64,000 nt of DNA from JBNFVY01 sp049943335 (GTDB lineage: Bacteria; Pseudomonadota; Alphaproteobacteria; Rhodobacterales; Rhodobacteraceae), in contig NZ_JBNFVY010000004.1 of NCBI RefSeq assembly GCF_049943335.1, positions 265,824 through 329,823 on the forward strand, written 5' to 3'. The notes below the pieces were generated by a model that worked only from the letters and a program-made list of their open reading frames with translations, had not been told where the DNA came from and ran no database searches. The translations under genes were made by a program, and so were the position numbers. This document shows, piece by piece, positions 43,236-51,027 of this stretch; the stretch's first letter is position 1; every line of letters starts with the position of its first letter.

Positions 43236-43862
43236 ATGACCAAGAGCGATCCGTTCGGATTCGATTTGTCGGTGTCCTCGGACAAGAAGAAACGCGCGCG
43301 CGGTCGACGTGGCATGTCGGGTGCGTTTGAAACCTCGAAACGCGAATGTGAACATGAAGGTTGCACGAAACAAGGCCAGTATCGCGCGCCCCGATCGCCC
43401 GATCACCTGGACGAATACAAGTGGTTCTGCAAAGAGCACGTGCGCGAATACAATTTGAAATGGAACTTCTTTTCCGGCGCGACAGAAGCCGAAATGGAAG
43501 AACAGATGGCCGCACAAAAGGTGGGCGAACGCCCAACCCAACCCTTCAAGTCGGGCGTGGAAGAACGCGCGTGGTCGCGTTTGGGTATCGACGACCCGCA
43601 TCAAGTGCTGGGCGGCAACGCCACACAAAACCCGGGCAAATCAGTGACCGGCACGCGTAAACTGCCCCCCACCGAACGCAAGGCCGTCGACATTCTGGAA
43701 GCCAAGGACCATTGGACCAAGGCAGAAGTTCGCAAGCAATACAAAGCGTTGATCAAGGTTCTGCATCCTGACATGAACGGCGGCGATCGCAGCCAGGAAG
43801 AACAGTTGCAGGAAGTTGTCTGGGCGTGGGACCAGCTCAAGGACAGCCGCTACTTCAAGTAA
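43236..43862 (+). CDS. J-domain co-chaperone with N-terminal Cys/His motif
   Basis: A 208-residue protein. The C-terminal ~65 residues form a J-domain with the HPD tripeptide in LIKVLHPDMNGGDRSQEEQ, so it should stimulate a DnaK-type ATPase. The N-terminal part has a Cys/His cluster, CEHEGC and later WFCKEHVREYN, that could bind a metal. The start MTKSDPFG at 43236 is preferred because AAGGGT is six bases upstream; the ATG two codons earlier is too close. It precedes cobS but is separated by about 1 kb with a small gene. A strong terminator-like hairpin follows. Confidence 0.88.
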   Translation: MTKSDPFGFDLSVSSDKKKRARGRRGMSGAFETSKRECEHEGCTKQGQYRAPRSPDHLDEYKWFCKEHVREYNLKWNFFSGATEAEMEEQMAAQKVGERPTQPFKSGVEERAWSRLGIDDPHQVLGGNATQNPGKSVTGTRKLPPTERKAVDILEAKDHWTKAEVRKQYKALIKVLHPDMNGGDRSQEEQLQEVVWAWDQLKDSRYFK

Positions 43863-43880
43863 GCCAGATGACCATAGGTC

Positions 43881-43913
43881 GAAGGCCAGCCCGGAAATAT
43901 CGGACTGGCCTTC
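43881..43913 (+). terminator. Hairpin terminator after the J-domain gene
   Basis: GAAGGCCAG (43881-43889) pairs with CTGGCCTTC (43905-43913), with a further CCG/CGG pairing inside. It lies 18 bp after the stop. The following sequence (TACCGTTTG) is only weakly U-rich. Confidence 0.6.
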
Positions 43914-44497
43914 TACCGTTTGTCGGACACTACATGATCGCAGGGACAAGCGATCTGGGAATATGCAGGCCCTCACGGTGGGGTACGGGGACGTGTACCT
44001 TTCGCAAGCAGCAGCCGGGCTTGGGATGAATTGGCTGCTGTCTCGAAGGGTCAACGCCCGCGCCGCGTGACGGTTCCTTGCAAAACGAAAATTTTCTGCC
44101 CGGCGGTTGCGATGGGCGGGTCACAGCGGCGGGCAAGGGCGGGCAGAAGCACAGCGCCGATCCTGCGGAAAAGACTGGTTCATTGGCCCACCTGTGGCGA
44201 TGGTCACAGGGGCGATGCTGCCCGCGCCGATACGTCAGGATGATCTGGTCACGTCCAATTGTGATCGGCAGAGTCCGGCAGATCACTGCCAGCAACGCTC
44301 ATCCAGGAAATGGGTCCGGTCGTGGCTGATGGCGCCGCCAGGGGCCTCTCTCATGGCACCCGACATGGCATCGGCAAAGGGCCGTCTGAGAAAAGTCACT
44401 CAAATTGTATTTGTCCCAGGGTCCGACATTAACCAGTTTTAGATCTGCTTCCTGATATGGGTGTGGAACACCGTCATCATGCGACCTGGGGGCGAGC
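43914..44497. other. Gene-poor region between the J-domain gene and the 92-aa gene
   Basis: About 580 bp without a credible gene on either strand; the longer frames have low-quality composition and no ribosome site. It probably contains the promoter of the cobS cluster. No RNA gene is recognised. Confidence 0.35.
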
Positions 44498-44776
44498 ATG
44501 CAGAATTTGAATACCAGCTTCGATGCGCTGGACGATGTGGTCGAAATTGAAGTGGAAGCGCAGGACGACCGCGCTTTGCTGTTCGATCTGATCGCCGATC
44601 TTTGCAACCACACCTATGACAACGGTATGACCGAAGTGTCCTACCAGCTGGAAGCGGCGTTGGACGCCTTGCTGGCGGACATGTCGCAAAAGCCAGCGCC
44701 TGTGCCCGCATTTCGCACCCGGCGCGCGACCCCGTGGATGCCCGCCCAGATGCGCGTCACTCAGAACATAGCGTGA
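44498..44776 (+). CDS. Hypothetical acidic protein upstream of cobS
   Basis: A 92-residue protein, acidic in its first half (SFDALDDVVEIEVEAQDDRALL) and with codon use like neighbouring genes (G/C at third positions). GGGGGCGAG stands just before the ATG. The helical part ALLFDLIADLCNHTYDNGMTEVSYQLEAALDALL looks like a real folded segment; the tail is basic. Family not recognised. It ends about 100 bp before cobS. Confidence 0.5.
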   Translation: MQNLNTSFDALDDVVEIEVEAQDDRALLFDLIADLCNHTYDNGMTEVSYQLEAALDALLADMSQKPAPVPAFRTRRATPWMPAQMRVTQNIA

Positions 44777-44879
44777 CATTTTCGTCGCGTACGTCTTGCA
44801 CAAAAATAAGATATGAGGCACCAAGCCCGGGTTGGCAGGGTACCCTGCCTTGACGATCTCGAAAAACTGGCAGGGCCCC

Positions 44880-45851
44880 ATGGATGTAGACGCAAAACCG
44901 ACCGAAGAGATCTCAGTCCGCGAGGTTTTTGGGATCGACACCGACATGGTCGTCAAGGGCTTTGCGGACCGCTCGGACCGCGTACCCGATCTGGACAGCA
45001 CCTATAAATTCGACCCTGATACGACCTTGGCCATTTTGGCCGGCTTCAGCCACAATCGCCGCGTCATGATCCAAGGCTATCACGGCACAGGCAAATCGAC
45101 CCATATCGAACAGGTCGCAAGCCGCCTGAACTGGCCCTGTGTGCGGGTAAACCTGGACAGCCACATCAGCCGGATCGATTTGATCGGCAAGGATGCGATC
45201 AAGCTGAAAGACGGCAAGCAATTCACCGAATTCCAGGAAGGCATCCTGCCCTGGGCCTTGCGCAACCCGACCGCCATCGTGTTCGACGAATACGACGCGG
45301 GGCGCGCCGACGTGATGTTCGTGATTCAGCGTGTTCTGGAAGTTGACGGCAAGTTGACGCTGCTGGACCAGAACAAGGTGATCAACCCGCACAAGTATTT
45401 CCGGATCTTCGCGACCGCCAACACCGTGGGATTGGGCGACACCACCGGGCTCTATCATGGGACGCAACAGATCAACCAGGGCCAGATGGACCGCTGGTCT
45501 CTGGTCGCCACCCTGAACTATCTCAGCCACGATGCGGAAACCGCGATCGTGCTGGCCAAGAACCCGATCTATAACAATGAAAAAGGCCGCAAGGCGATCA
45601 GCCAGATGGTGACTGTCGCCGACCTGACGCGCACGGCCTTCATGAATGGCGATCTGTCGACGGTCATGTCGCCGCGTACGGTGATCGCTTGGGCGCAGAA
45701 CGCCACGATCTTCCGCGACGTGGGCTACGCCTTCCGCCTGTCGTTCCTGAACAAGTGCGACGAATTGGAACGCCAGACCGTGGCCGAGTTTTATCAGCGC
45801 TGCTTTGACGAAGAACTGCCTGAAAGCGCTGCGAGCACTGCGGCCGAATGA
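44880..45851 (+). CDS. cobS: Cobaltochelatase subunit CobS
   Basis: A 323-residue AAA+ ATPase. Walker A is GYHGTGKST (66-74), and Walker B is in AIVFDEYDAGRAD. The C-terminal YAFRLSFLNKCDELERQTVAEFYQRCF is typical. With CobT and CobN it forms the ATP-dependent aerobic cobaltochelatase that inserts Co into hydrogenobyrinic acid a,c-diamide. The start MDVDAKPTEE is chosen over a longer reading. It overlaps the following lipoprotein gene by 4 bp (ATGA). Confidence 0.96.
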   Translation: MDVDAKPTEEISVREVFGIDTDMVVKGFADRSDRVPDLDSTYKFDPDTTLAILAGFSHNRRVMIQGYHGTGKSTHIEQVASRLNWPCVRVNLDSHISRIDLIGKDAIKLKDGKQFTEFQEGILPWALRNPTAIVFDEYDAGRADVMFVIQRVLEVDGKLTLLDQNKVINPHKYFRIFATANTVGLGDTTGLYHGTQQINQGQMDRWSLVATLNYLSHDAETAIVLAKNPIYNNEKGRKAISQMVTVADLTRTAFMNGDLSTVMSPRTVIAWAQNATIFRDVGYAFRLSFLNKCDELERQTVAEFYQRCFDEELPESAASTAAE

Positions 45852-46231
45852 TCCGCAGGCTGGCCGCATTCTTCGTGCTGGCCAGCTGTGCCGCCCAATC
45901 GGGCCAGATCGCCCCACGTCAGGTGCCGCGGAACTTTGCGTCTGAAACGCCGCTCTACTGCGCCGCGTTTTTCGGGGCTGAAGCCACAACATCGAAAGGC
46001 CGCGCTGCCCGCACGGCGACGGAACGCGCTGCCGCGTTCCGCGCGGTGTCGCTGGCGATCTATGGCAATCGCCCCGAGGTGGATGGTTTGATTTCGCAAT
46101 TCCAGTCCGAACTTGCCGCTGACCTTGCCCGCCCCGACCATGACATCAATGGCGATACAACGATGATGCGCCGCGACTGCGCTACTTTTGCGCGCACGCA
46201 GCCTGAGACACGCGACCTGTTCGCGACCTGA
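45848..46231 (+). CDS. Putative lipoprotein between cobS and cobT
   Basis: A 127-residue protein starting MIRRLAAFFVLASCAAQ, a short lipoprotein signal with Cys in LASC. The mature part is helical with several Cys (YCAAFFG; MRRDCATFART). No family recognised. The ATG overlaps the cobS stop, giving translational coupling to a cytoplasmic chelatase subunit. Its role in cobalamin synthesis is unknown. Confidence 0.65.
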   Translation: MIRRLAAFFVLASCAAQSGQIAPRQVPRNFASETPLYCAAFFGAEATTSKGRAARTATERAAAFRAVSLAIYGNRPEVDGLISQFQSELAADLARPDHDINGDTTMMRRDCATFARTQPETRDLFAT

Positions 46232-46391
46232 GCGCGCCAGGTTCGCCGGGCAGATCCAAGTTCAAGATGGTCCAGGCAGGCGCCCCGTCGGCACAGGACG
46301 GCCTGCGCCAGCGGGCCTTGATGCAACACTTTCGTGCAAGTTTTCAGTATGCCCGATTTACGGGCGCGATTTTTGCTGAAATGATCAATGC

Positions 46392-46772
46392 ATGGGCGGT
46401 TTGAGAACATTGGTTGGCGCCGGAATGATCGCGTTTCTTGGCGCGTTGCCAACCTATGCGGTAAACGACACGTTGGTTCAGCGCTTTGCCGAATGCGCCG
46501 GGCGCCTGTCGGCGCAGATGGAATATAGCTGGCTGGTCAACCTGCCACCCGAACAGATCACAACCCTGCGCGCCAGCATGATTGCCCTGCTCGATGCGGT
46601 AACCCCGGTTGACGCCCGTCGGCAGGTCTTGGCCCAACGCATAGCGGCCAAGGCCGCACACTGGTCGCTGTTGACACGGGCCACGTTCAACGACGACGCG
46701 CAAGACGCGGCGTGGGCCAGGGCGCGCGCCGAACAAAGCGTTAGCGCCTGCGCAAGCCTGGCACTCAGCTGA
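46392..46772 (+). CDS. Exported protein between cobS and cobT, unrecognised
   Basis: A 126-residue protein. The signal peptide is MGGLRTLVGAGMIAFLGALPTYA, then a helical mature part with two Cys (FAECAGRLS; SVSACASL). No ribosome site is convincing for this ATG. Secreted helical proteins of similar size with a Cys pair are common, but this family is not recognised. It lies in the cobS-cobT interval with the previous gene and ends 60 bp before cobT. Confidence 0.55.
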   Translation: MGGLRTLVGAGMIAFLGALPTYAVNDTLVQRFAECAGRLSAQMEYSWLVNLPPEQITTLRASMIALLDAVTPVDARRQVLAQRIAAKAAHWSLLTRATFNDDAQDAAWARARAEQSVSACASLALS

Positions 46773-46832
46773 ACGACCCTGCACCCACCGTCGCCACTTG
46801 CCGCCCTTCGCGGACGATGATTTAACAGCATC

Positions 46833-48704
46833 ATGAGCAAGCCCATCGACAACCCGGCCGATCCATTCAAAAAGGCCTTGGCCGAAGCCACCAAGGTCAT
46901 GGCCGACAACCCCGATCTGACGGTGTCCTATTCGGTCGACCCGCCGGGCCGCGCGGGCGATTCAGTACGCCTGCCGCAGGTCAGCCGCCGTATGAGCCGC
47001 GAAGAGGTGCTGTTGGCCCGCGGGACCGCAGATGCAATGGCCCTGCGCGAAAAATACCACAATGAAGCGACCCACGCGCGCTATGCCCCGACAGGCGATC
47101 TGGCCCGCGGCATTTACGAAGCGATGGAAGAAGCGCGCTGCGAGGCCGTCGGCGCGCGCCACATGCCCGGCACCGCCCAGAACATCGACGCCAAGATCGC
47201 CAATGACGCCATGCGCAAGGGCTATTCGGGCATGCGCGACACGACAGAAGCACCTTTGGACAAGGCCGCCGGATATTTCGTGCGTCAGATGGCCACGGGA
47301 CGCGACCTGCCCGAGGGCGCTGACACGATTGTGAACCTGTGGCGCGATTTCATCGAAGATAACGCGGGCGCGAATTTCGACGAAATTCAGGATGTTCTGG
47401 CCGATCAAACCGCCTTTGCCAAGCTGACTCGACAAGTGATCGAAGACCTCGGCTATGGCGATCAATTGGGGGACGACCCCGACAATACCGATCCCGAAGA
47501 AGATACCGCCGAGAGCGACGAAGACGAACAAGACCAGGAAAACGCCGGGAACGAAGATCAGGACGGCGAAGACGACGAAGCCGCACCCGAGCAAAGCCAG
47601 GAAGAGACTCAAGACCCCTCTGAAGCGCAAGTCAGCATGGATGACAACGCGGATCAGGAAATGGGCGAAGAGACGGAAATGCCCGATCAGGAGGCGCCAC
47701 TTGAGCCACCTGAACCGCAACCCGTGTCCGAAGCCGACCCGAACTATCAGGTCTACACCACTGATTTCGACGAAGAAATCCTGGCCGAAGAACTTGCCGA
47801 GCATGCAGAACTGGAACGTCTGCGCGCCTATCTTGATCAACAACTGGACCCTCTCAAGGGCGCGGTGTCGCGTTTGGCGAACAAACTGCAGCGCCGCCTG
47901 CAGGCCCAGCAGAACCGAAGTTGGGAGTTCGATCTGGAGGAAGGCATTCTGGACGCAGGCCGCTTGGCACGCGTGGTGGCCAACCCCACGACCCCCCTGT
48001 CCTTCAAACAAGAAAAGGACATGGAATTTCGCGACACGGTGGTCACGCTGTTGCTGGACAATTCCGGCTCGATGCGGGGGCGTCCGATTTCAATCGCGGC
48101 GATTTGTGCGGACGTTCTGGCGCGCACGCTAGAGCGCTGCTCGGTCAAGGTCGAAATCCTGGGCTTTACCACGCGGGCGTGGAAAGGCGGCCAGAGCCGC
48201 GAGACATGGCTGGGCGCTGGTCGCGAACAACAGCCGGGTCGGCTGAACGACCTGCGGCACATCATTTACAAACATGCCGATGCGCCGATGCGCCGCGCCC
48301 GCGCGAACCTCGGTTTGATGATGAAAGAAGGCCTGCTGAAGGAAAACATCGACGGCGAGGCGCTGGAATGGGCCCACCGGCGCATGCAGGCGCGCCACGA
48401 AGCGCGCAAGATCCTTATGGTCATCTCGGACGGGGCGCCGGTCGACGATTCAACACTGTCGGTAAACCCCGCCAATTACCTTGAAAAACACCTGCGCGAT
48501 GTGATCACGATGATCGAGAAGAAGAAAATCGTTGAGCTTTTGGCAATCGGAATTGGGCACGACGTAACGCGCTATTATCAGCGCGCCGTGACCATTACCG
48601 ACGTCGAGCAATTGGCCGGGGCGATGACCGAGCAACTTGCCGCGCTGTTCGACAGCGACCCAAGGGCGCGGGCCCGCGTGATGGGTATCCGCTCTGTATC
48701 TTGA
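46833..48704 (+). CDS. cobT: Cobaltochelatase subunit CobT
   Basis: A 623-residue CobT. The N-terminal domain (1-205) is followed by a very acidic low-complexity region (about 208-310, Glu/Asp/Gln-rich). The C-terminal von Willebrand factor A domain has the MIDAS motif LLLDNSGSMRG (Asp-x-Ser-x-Ser) at about 407-417 and later LMVISDGAPVDDST. It works with CobS as the AAA+/VWA pair of the aerobic chelatase, analogous to the ChlI/ChlD of magnesium chelatase. Length is normal. Confidence 0.96.
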   Translation: MSKPIDNPADPFKKALAEATKVMADNPDLTVSYSVDPPGRAGDSVRLPQVSRRMSREEVLLARGTADAMALREKYHNEATHARYAPTGDLARGIYEAMEEARCEAVGARHMPGTAQNIDAKIANDAMRKGYSGMRDTTEAPLDKAAGYFVRQMATGRDLPEGADTIVNLWRDFIEDNAGANFDEIQDVLADQTAFAKLTRQVIEDLGYGDQLGDDPDNTDPEEDTAESDEDEQDQENAGNEDQDGEDDEAAPEQSQEETQDPSEAQVSMDDNADQEMGEETEMPDQEAPLEPPEPQPVSEADPNYQVYTTDFDEEILAEELAEHAELERLRAYLDQQLDPLKGAVSRLANKLQRRLQAQQNRSWEFDLEEGILDAGRLARVVANPTTPLSFKQEKDMEFRDTVVTLLLDNSGSMRGRPISIAAICADVLARTLERCSVKVEILGFTTRAWKGGQSRETWLGAGREQQPGRLNDLRHIIYKHADAPMRRARANLGLMMKEGLLKENIDGEALEWAHRRMQARHEARKILMVISDGAPVDDSTLSVNPANYLEKHLRDVITMIEKKKIVELLAIGIGHDVTRYYQRAVTITDVEQLAGAMTEQLAALFDSDPRARARVMGIRSVS

Positions 48705-48708
48705 TGTA

Positions 48709-48760
48709 AGCGGTGGCCCTTCGGGCCGCTGGATGTCTCGCCGCCCCCTTTCGGGGCGGC
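48709..48760 (+). other. Two hairpins in tandem between cobT and the peptidase gene
   Basis: First hairpin: GGCCC (48715-48719), loop TTC, GGGCC (48723-48727), extended by AGC/GCT. Second hairpin: GCCGCCCC (48740-48747), loop CTTTC, GGGGCGGC (48753-48760), a perfect 8-bp stem. There is no U-run, so a weak terminator or an RNA-processing element are both possible. Confidence 0.5.
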
Positions 48761-48803
48761 TCGGGCTATCACTGGCGGACATACCTAAGAGAAGAAGAAG
48801 ATC

Positions 48804-50624
48804 ATGTTTCAAACGTTTGACAGTACCGGGTCTTCGCTGGCGGGTTCCGCCCGTCTGGCTGCATTGCGCGCGGTCATGAAAGCGCAAGGTTTGGACGGGT
48901 TCCTGGTGCCACGTGCGGACATGTTTCAAGGTGAATATGTTGCAGATTGCGACATGCGCCTGGACTGGCTGACGGGATTTTCCGGGTCGGCCGGCTTTGC
49001 CGCGATCTTGGCAGATCGTGCCGGGGTGTTTGTCGATGGCCGCTACCGTGTTCAGGTGCGTGAGCAAGTCGATCTGGACGTCTTTACGCCGGTGGATTGG
49101 CCAGAAGTAAAGCTGGCCGATTGGCTGGAGGAGGCCCTGCCACAAGGCGCAACCGTCGGCTTTGACCCATGGTTGCACACGGTTTCGGAAATCGAGGCGT
49201 TGGAAACCACCTTGGCCGGAAAGATCAGGTTCGCCCGGGTGGACAATCTGGTTGATGCGATCTGGAAGGACCGCCCGCCGCGGCCACGCGCACCGGTTCG
49301 CGCCATGGCGACAGAATTGACAGGGCGCGATCACGCGGACAAGCGCAGCGCCATCGCGCAGTCATTGAAAGCAGGCAAGGCCGACGCCCAAAGCGTCATT
49401 CTCACCCAGCCGGATTCGATCTGTTGGCTGCTCAATATCCGCGGGGGCGACATCCCGCGAAACCCGGTCGTGCATGCCTTTGCCGTGCTTGACGAAACCG
49501 GCGCGGTGCACCTGTTTACCGATGCGCAGATTGGCCCGGACGTCATCGCGCACCTGGGCGACGAGGTTCAGATAGGTCCCTTGGATGGGCTGCTTGGCTT
49601 TATCGCCGCGCATCCGACCACGTGCTATCAGATCGATCCCGCAAACTGCCCGGTCGCGGTGTACGATCACTTGGAGAAAACAGCGCAAACCCCGGCGCCA
49701 AGCGTCCGGTCTGAACGCAGCGCCGACCCTTGCAGCCTGCCCAAAGCGTGCAAGAACCAGACCGAGTTGGAAGGCGCACGGGCCGCCCATCTGCGTGACG
49801 GGGCGGCGATGGTTGAGTTTCTGAGTTGGCTGGATGCGCAACCGCCGGGCACGGTGACGGAAATCGACGTGGTCAAAGCGCTCGAAGGGTTCCGCCGCGC
49901 CACCAACGCGCTGCAGGATATCAGCTTTGACACGATTTGCGGCGCCGGGGCGCATGGCGCCATTGTGCACTACCGCGTCACGAATCAGACGAACGCGGTG
50001 GTGGAACCGGGCCTTTTGCTTGTGGACAGTGGCGGGCAATACCTGGACGGAACCACCGACATCACGCGCACCATCGCCATCGGCCCCGCCGGCGCCCAAG
50101 AGCGCCAGTGTTTCACGCGCGTCCTTCAGGGGATGATCGCCATCAGCCGGGCCCGTTTTCCGCGCGGCGTTGCGGGCCAGCACCTGGATGCGCTTGCGCG
50201 TGCGCCGTTATGGATGGCCGGGCAAGACTATGACCACGGCACAGGTCACGGGGTAGGCAGCTATTTGTGCGTGCACGAAGGGCCGCAGCGGCTCAGCCGG
50301 GTTTCGGATGTGGCGTTGCAGCCGGGCATGATCCTGTCGAACGAACCGGGATACTACCGCGAAGGGGCGTTCGGTATCCGCATCGAAAACCTGATCGCCG
50401 TGCGCAAAGCCCCGCCCCTGCCCGGCGGCGACGATCGCGACATGTTGGACTTTGAGACCCTGACCTTCGTCCCGATCGATCGAAACCTGATCGCGCGTGA
50501 CGCCCTGAGTCGGGATGAACGCCAGTGGGTCGACGCCTATCATGAAAGGTGCCGGGCCCTGTTGGAAGACCGTGTCGGCGAATCGGCCCGCGCTTGGTTG
50601 CGGCAAGCCACCGCGCCGCTTTGA
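48804..50624 (+). CDS. Xaa-Pro aminopeptidase (M24B, long form)
   Basis: A 606-residue metallopeptidase of the long aminopeptidase P type, with two creatinase-N-like domains (about 15-145 and 170-310) and a C-terminal pita-bread domain. The five metal ligands are visible: Asp in LLVDSGGQY, Asp in GTTDITRT, His in YDHGTGHGVG, Glu in LSNEPGYY, Glu in GIRIENLIAV. It releases N-terminal residues next to proline. AGAAGAAG lies before the start. A C-terminal tail of about 60 residues contains the M24B-specific extension (DRNLIARDALSRDE). Confidence 0.95.
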   Translation: MFQTFDSTGSSLAGSARLAALRAVMKAQGLDGFLVPRADMFQGEYVADCDMRLDWLTGFSGSAGFAAILADRAGVFVDGRYRVQVREQVDLDVFTPVDWPEVKLADWLEEALPQGATVGFDPWLHTVSEIEALETTLAGKIRFARVDNLVDAIWKDRPPRPRAPVRAMATELTGRDHADKRSAIAQSLKAGKADAQSVILTQPDSICWLLNIRGGDIPRNPVVHAFAVLDETGAVHLFTDAQIGPDVIAHLGDEVQIGPLDGLLGFIAAHPTTCYQIDPANCPVAVYDHLEKTAQTPAPSVRSERSADPCSLPKACKNQTELEGARAAHLRDGAAMVEFLSWLDAQPPGTVTEIDVVKALEGFRRATNALQDISFDTICGAGAHGAIVHYRVTNQTNAVVEPGLLLVDSGGQYLDGTTDITRTIAIGPAGAQERQCFTRVLQGMIAISRARFPRGVAGQHLDALARAPLWMAGQDYDHGTGHGVGSYLCVHEGPQRLSRVSDVALQPGMILSNEPGYYREGAFGIRIENLIAVRKAPPLPGGDDRDMLDFETLTFVPIDRNLIARDALSRDERQWVDAYHERCRALLEDRVGESARAWLRQATAPL

Positions 50625-50682
50625 CATATACCTGCTATATGATTGCTGATAGGGTCCGCCGGAAGATCCTGGGGAGACAGAA

Positions 50683-51024
50683 ATGAGCACCGATATCACT
50701 GTACGCAAAGTCCAAGGCACCTATGTTGTCCGCGCCGGCGGCGCTGTCGTGGCCGAAACGAATGCCGCCCTGGAGTTGAGCGAAGGTGACCTGAAGCCGG
50801 TGATCTATTTCCCCCGCGATGACGTCGCCATGGCGCTTCTTGAACCATCGGCGACCCGCACCACTTGCCCCCACAAGGGTGAAGCGACGCATTATTCGAT
50901 CCAGCTCAAATCCATGCTGATCGAAGATTCGGCCTGGGAATACGAAAACCCCGCCGCTGATGTCGCCGACATCAAGGATCACGTCGCCTTTTATTCCCGC
51001 AAGGTCGCGGTCGAACAACTGTAA
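50683..51024 (+). CDS. DUF427-domain protein
   Basis: A 113-residue protein of the DUF427 (Nucleotidyltransferase-like beta-barrel) family. The signature is PVIYFPRDDVAMALLEPSATRTTCPHKGEATHYS (core TCPHKGEA at about 66-73), with the conserved Cys-Pro-His. It is small, soluble and of unknown function. It is 58 bp after the aminopeptidase and converges with the CLC transporter, whose stop is 3 bp away. Confidence 0.9.
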   Translation: MSTDITVRKVQGTYVVRAGGAVVAETNAALELSEGDLKPVIYFPRDDVAMALLEPSATRTTCPHKGEATHYSIQLKSMLIEDSAWEYENPAADVADIKDHVAFYSRKVAVEQL

Positions 51025-51027
51025 CGG

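Noticed and set aside
43930..44295. A 121-codon minus-strand frame in the J-domain to cobS gap
   Set aside because: Cys/Pro/Arg-rich translation, no ribosome site and a terminator-like hairpin just beside it. Not convincing.
48709..48760. Strong intrinsic terminator after cobT
   Set aside because: Two good hairpins exist but neither is followed by a U-run; reported only as hairpins.
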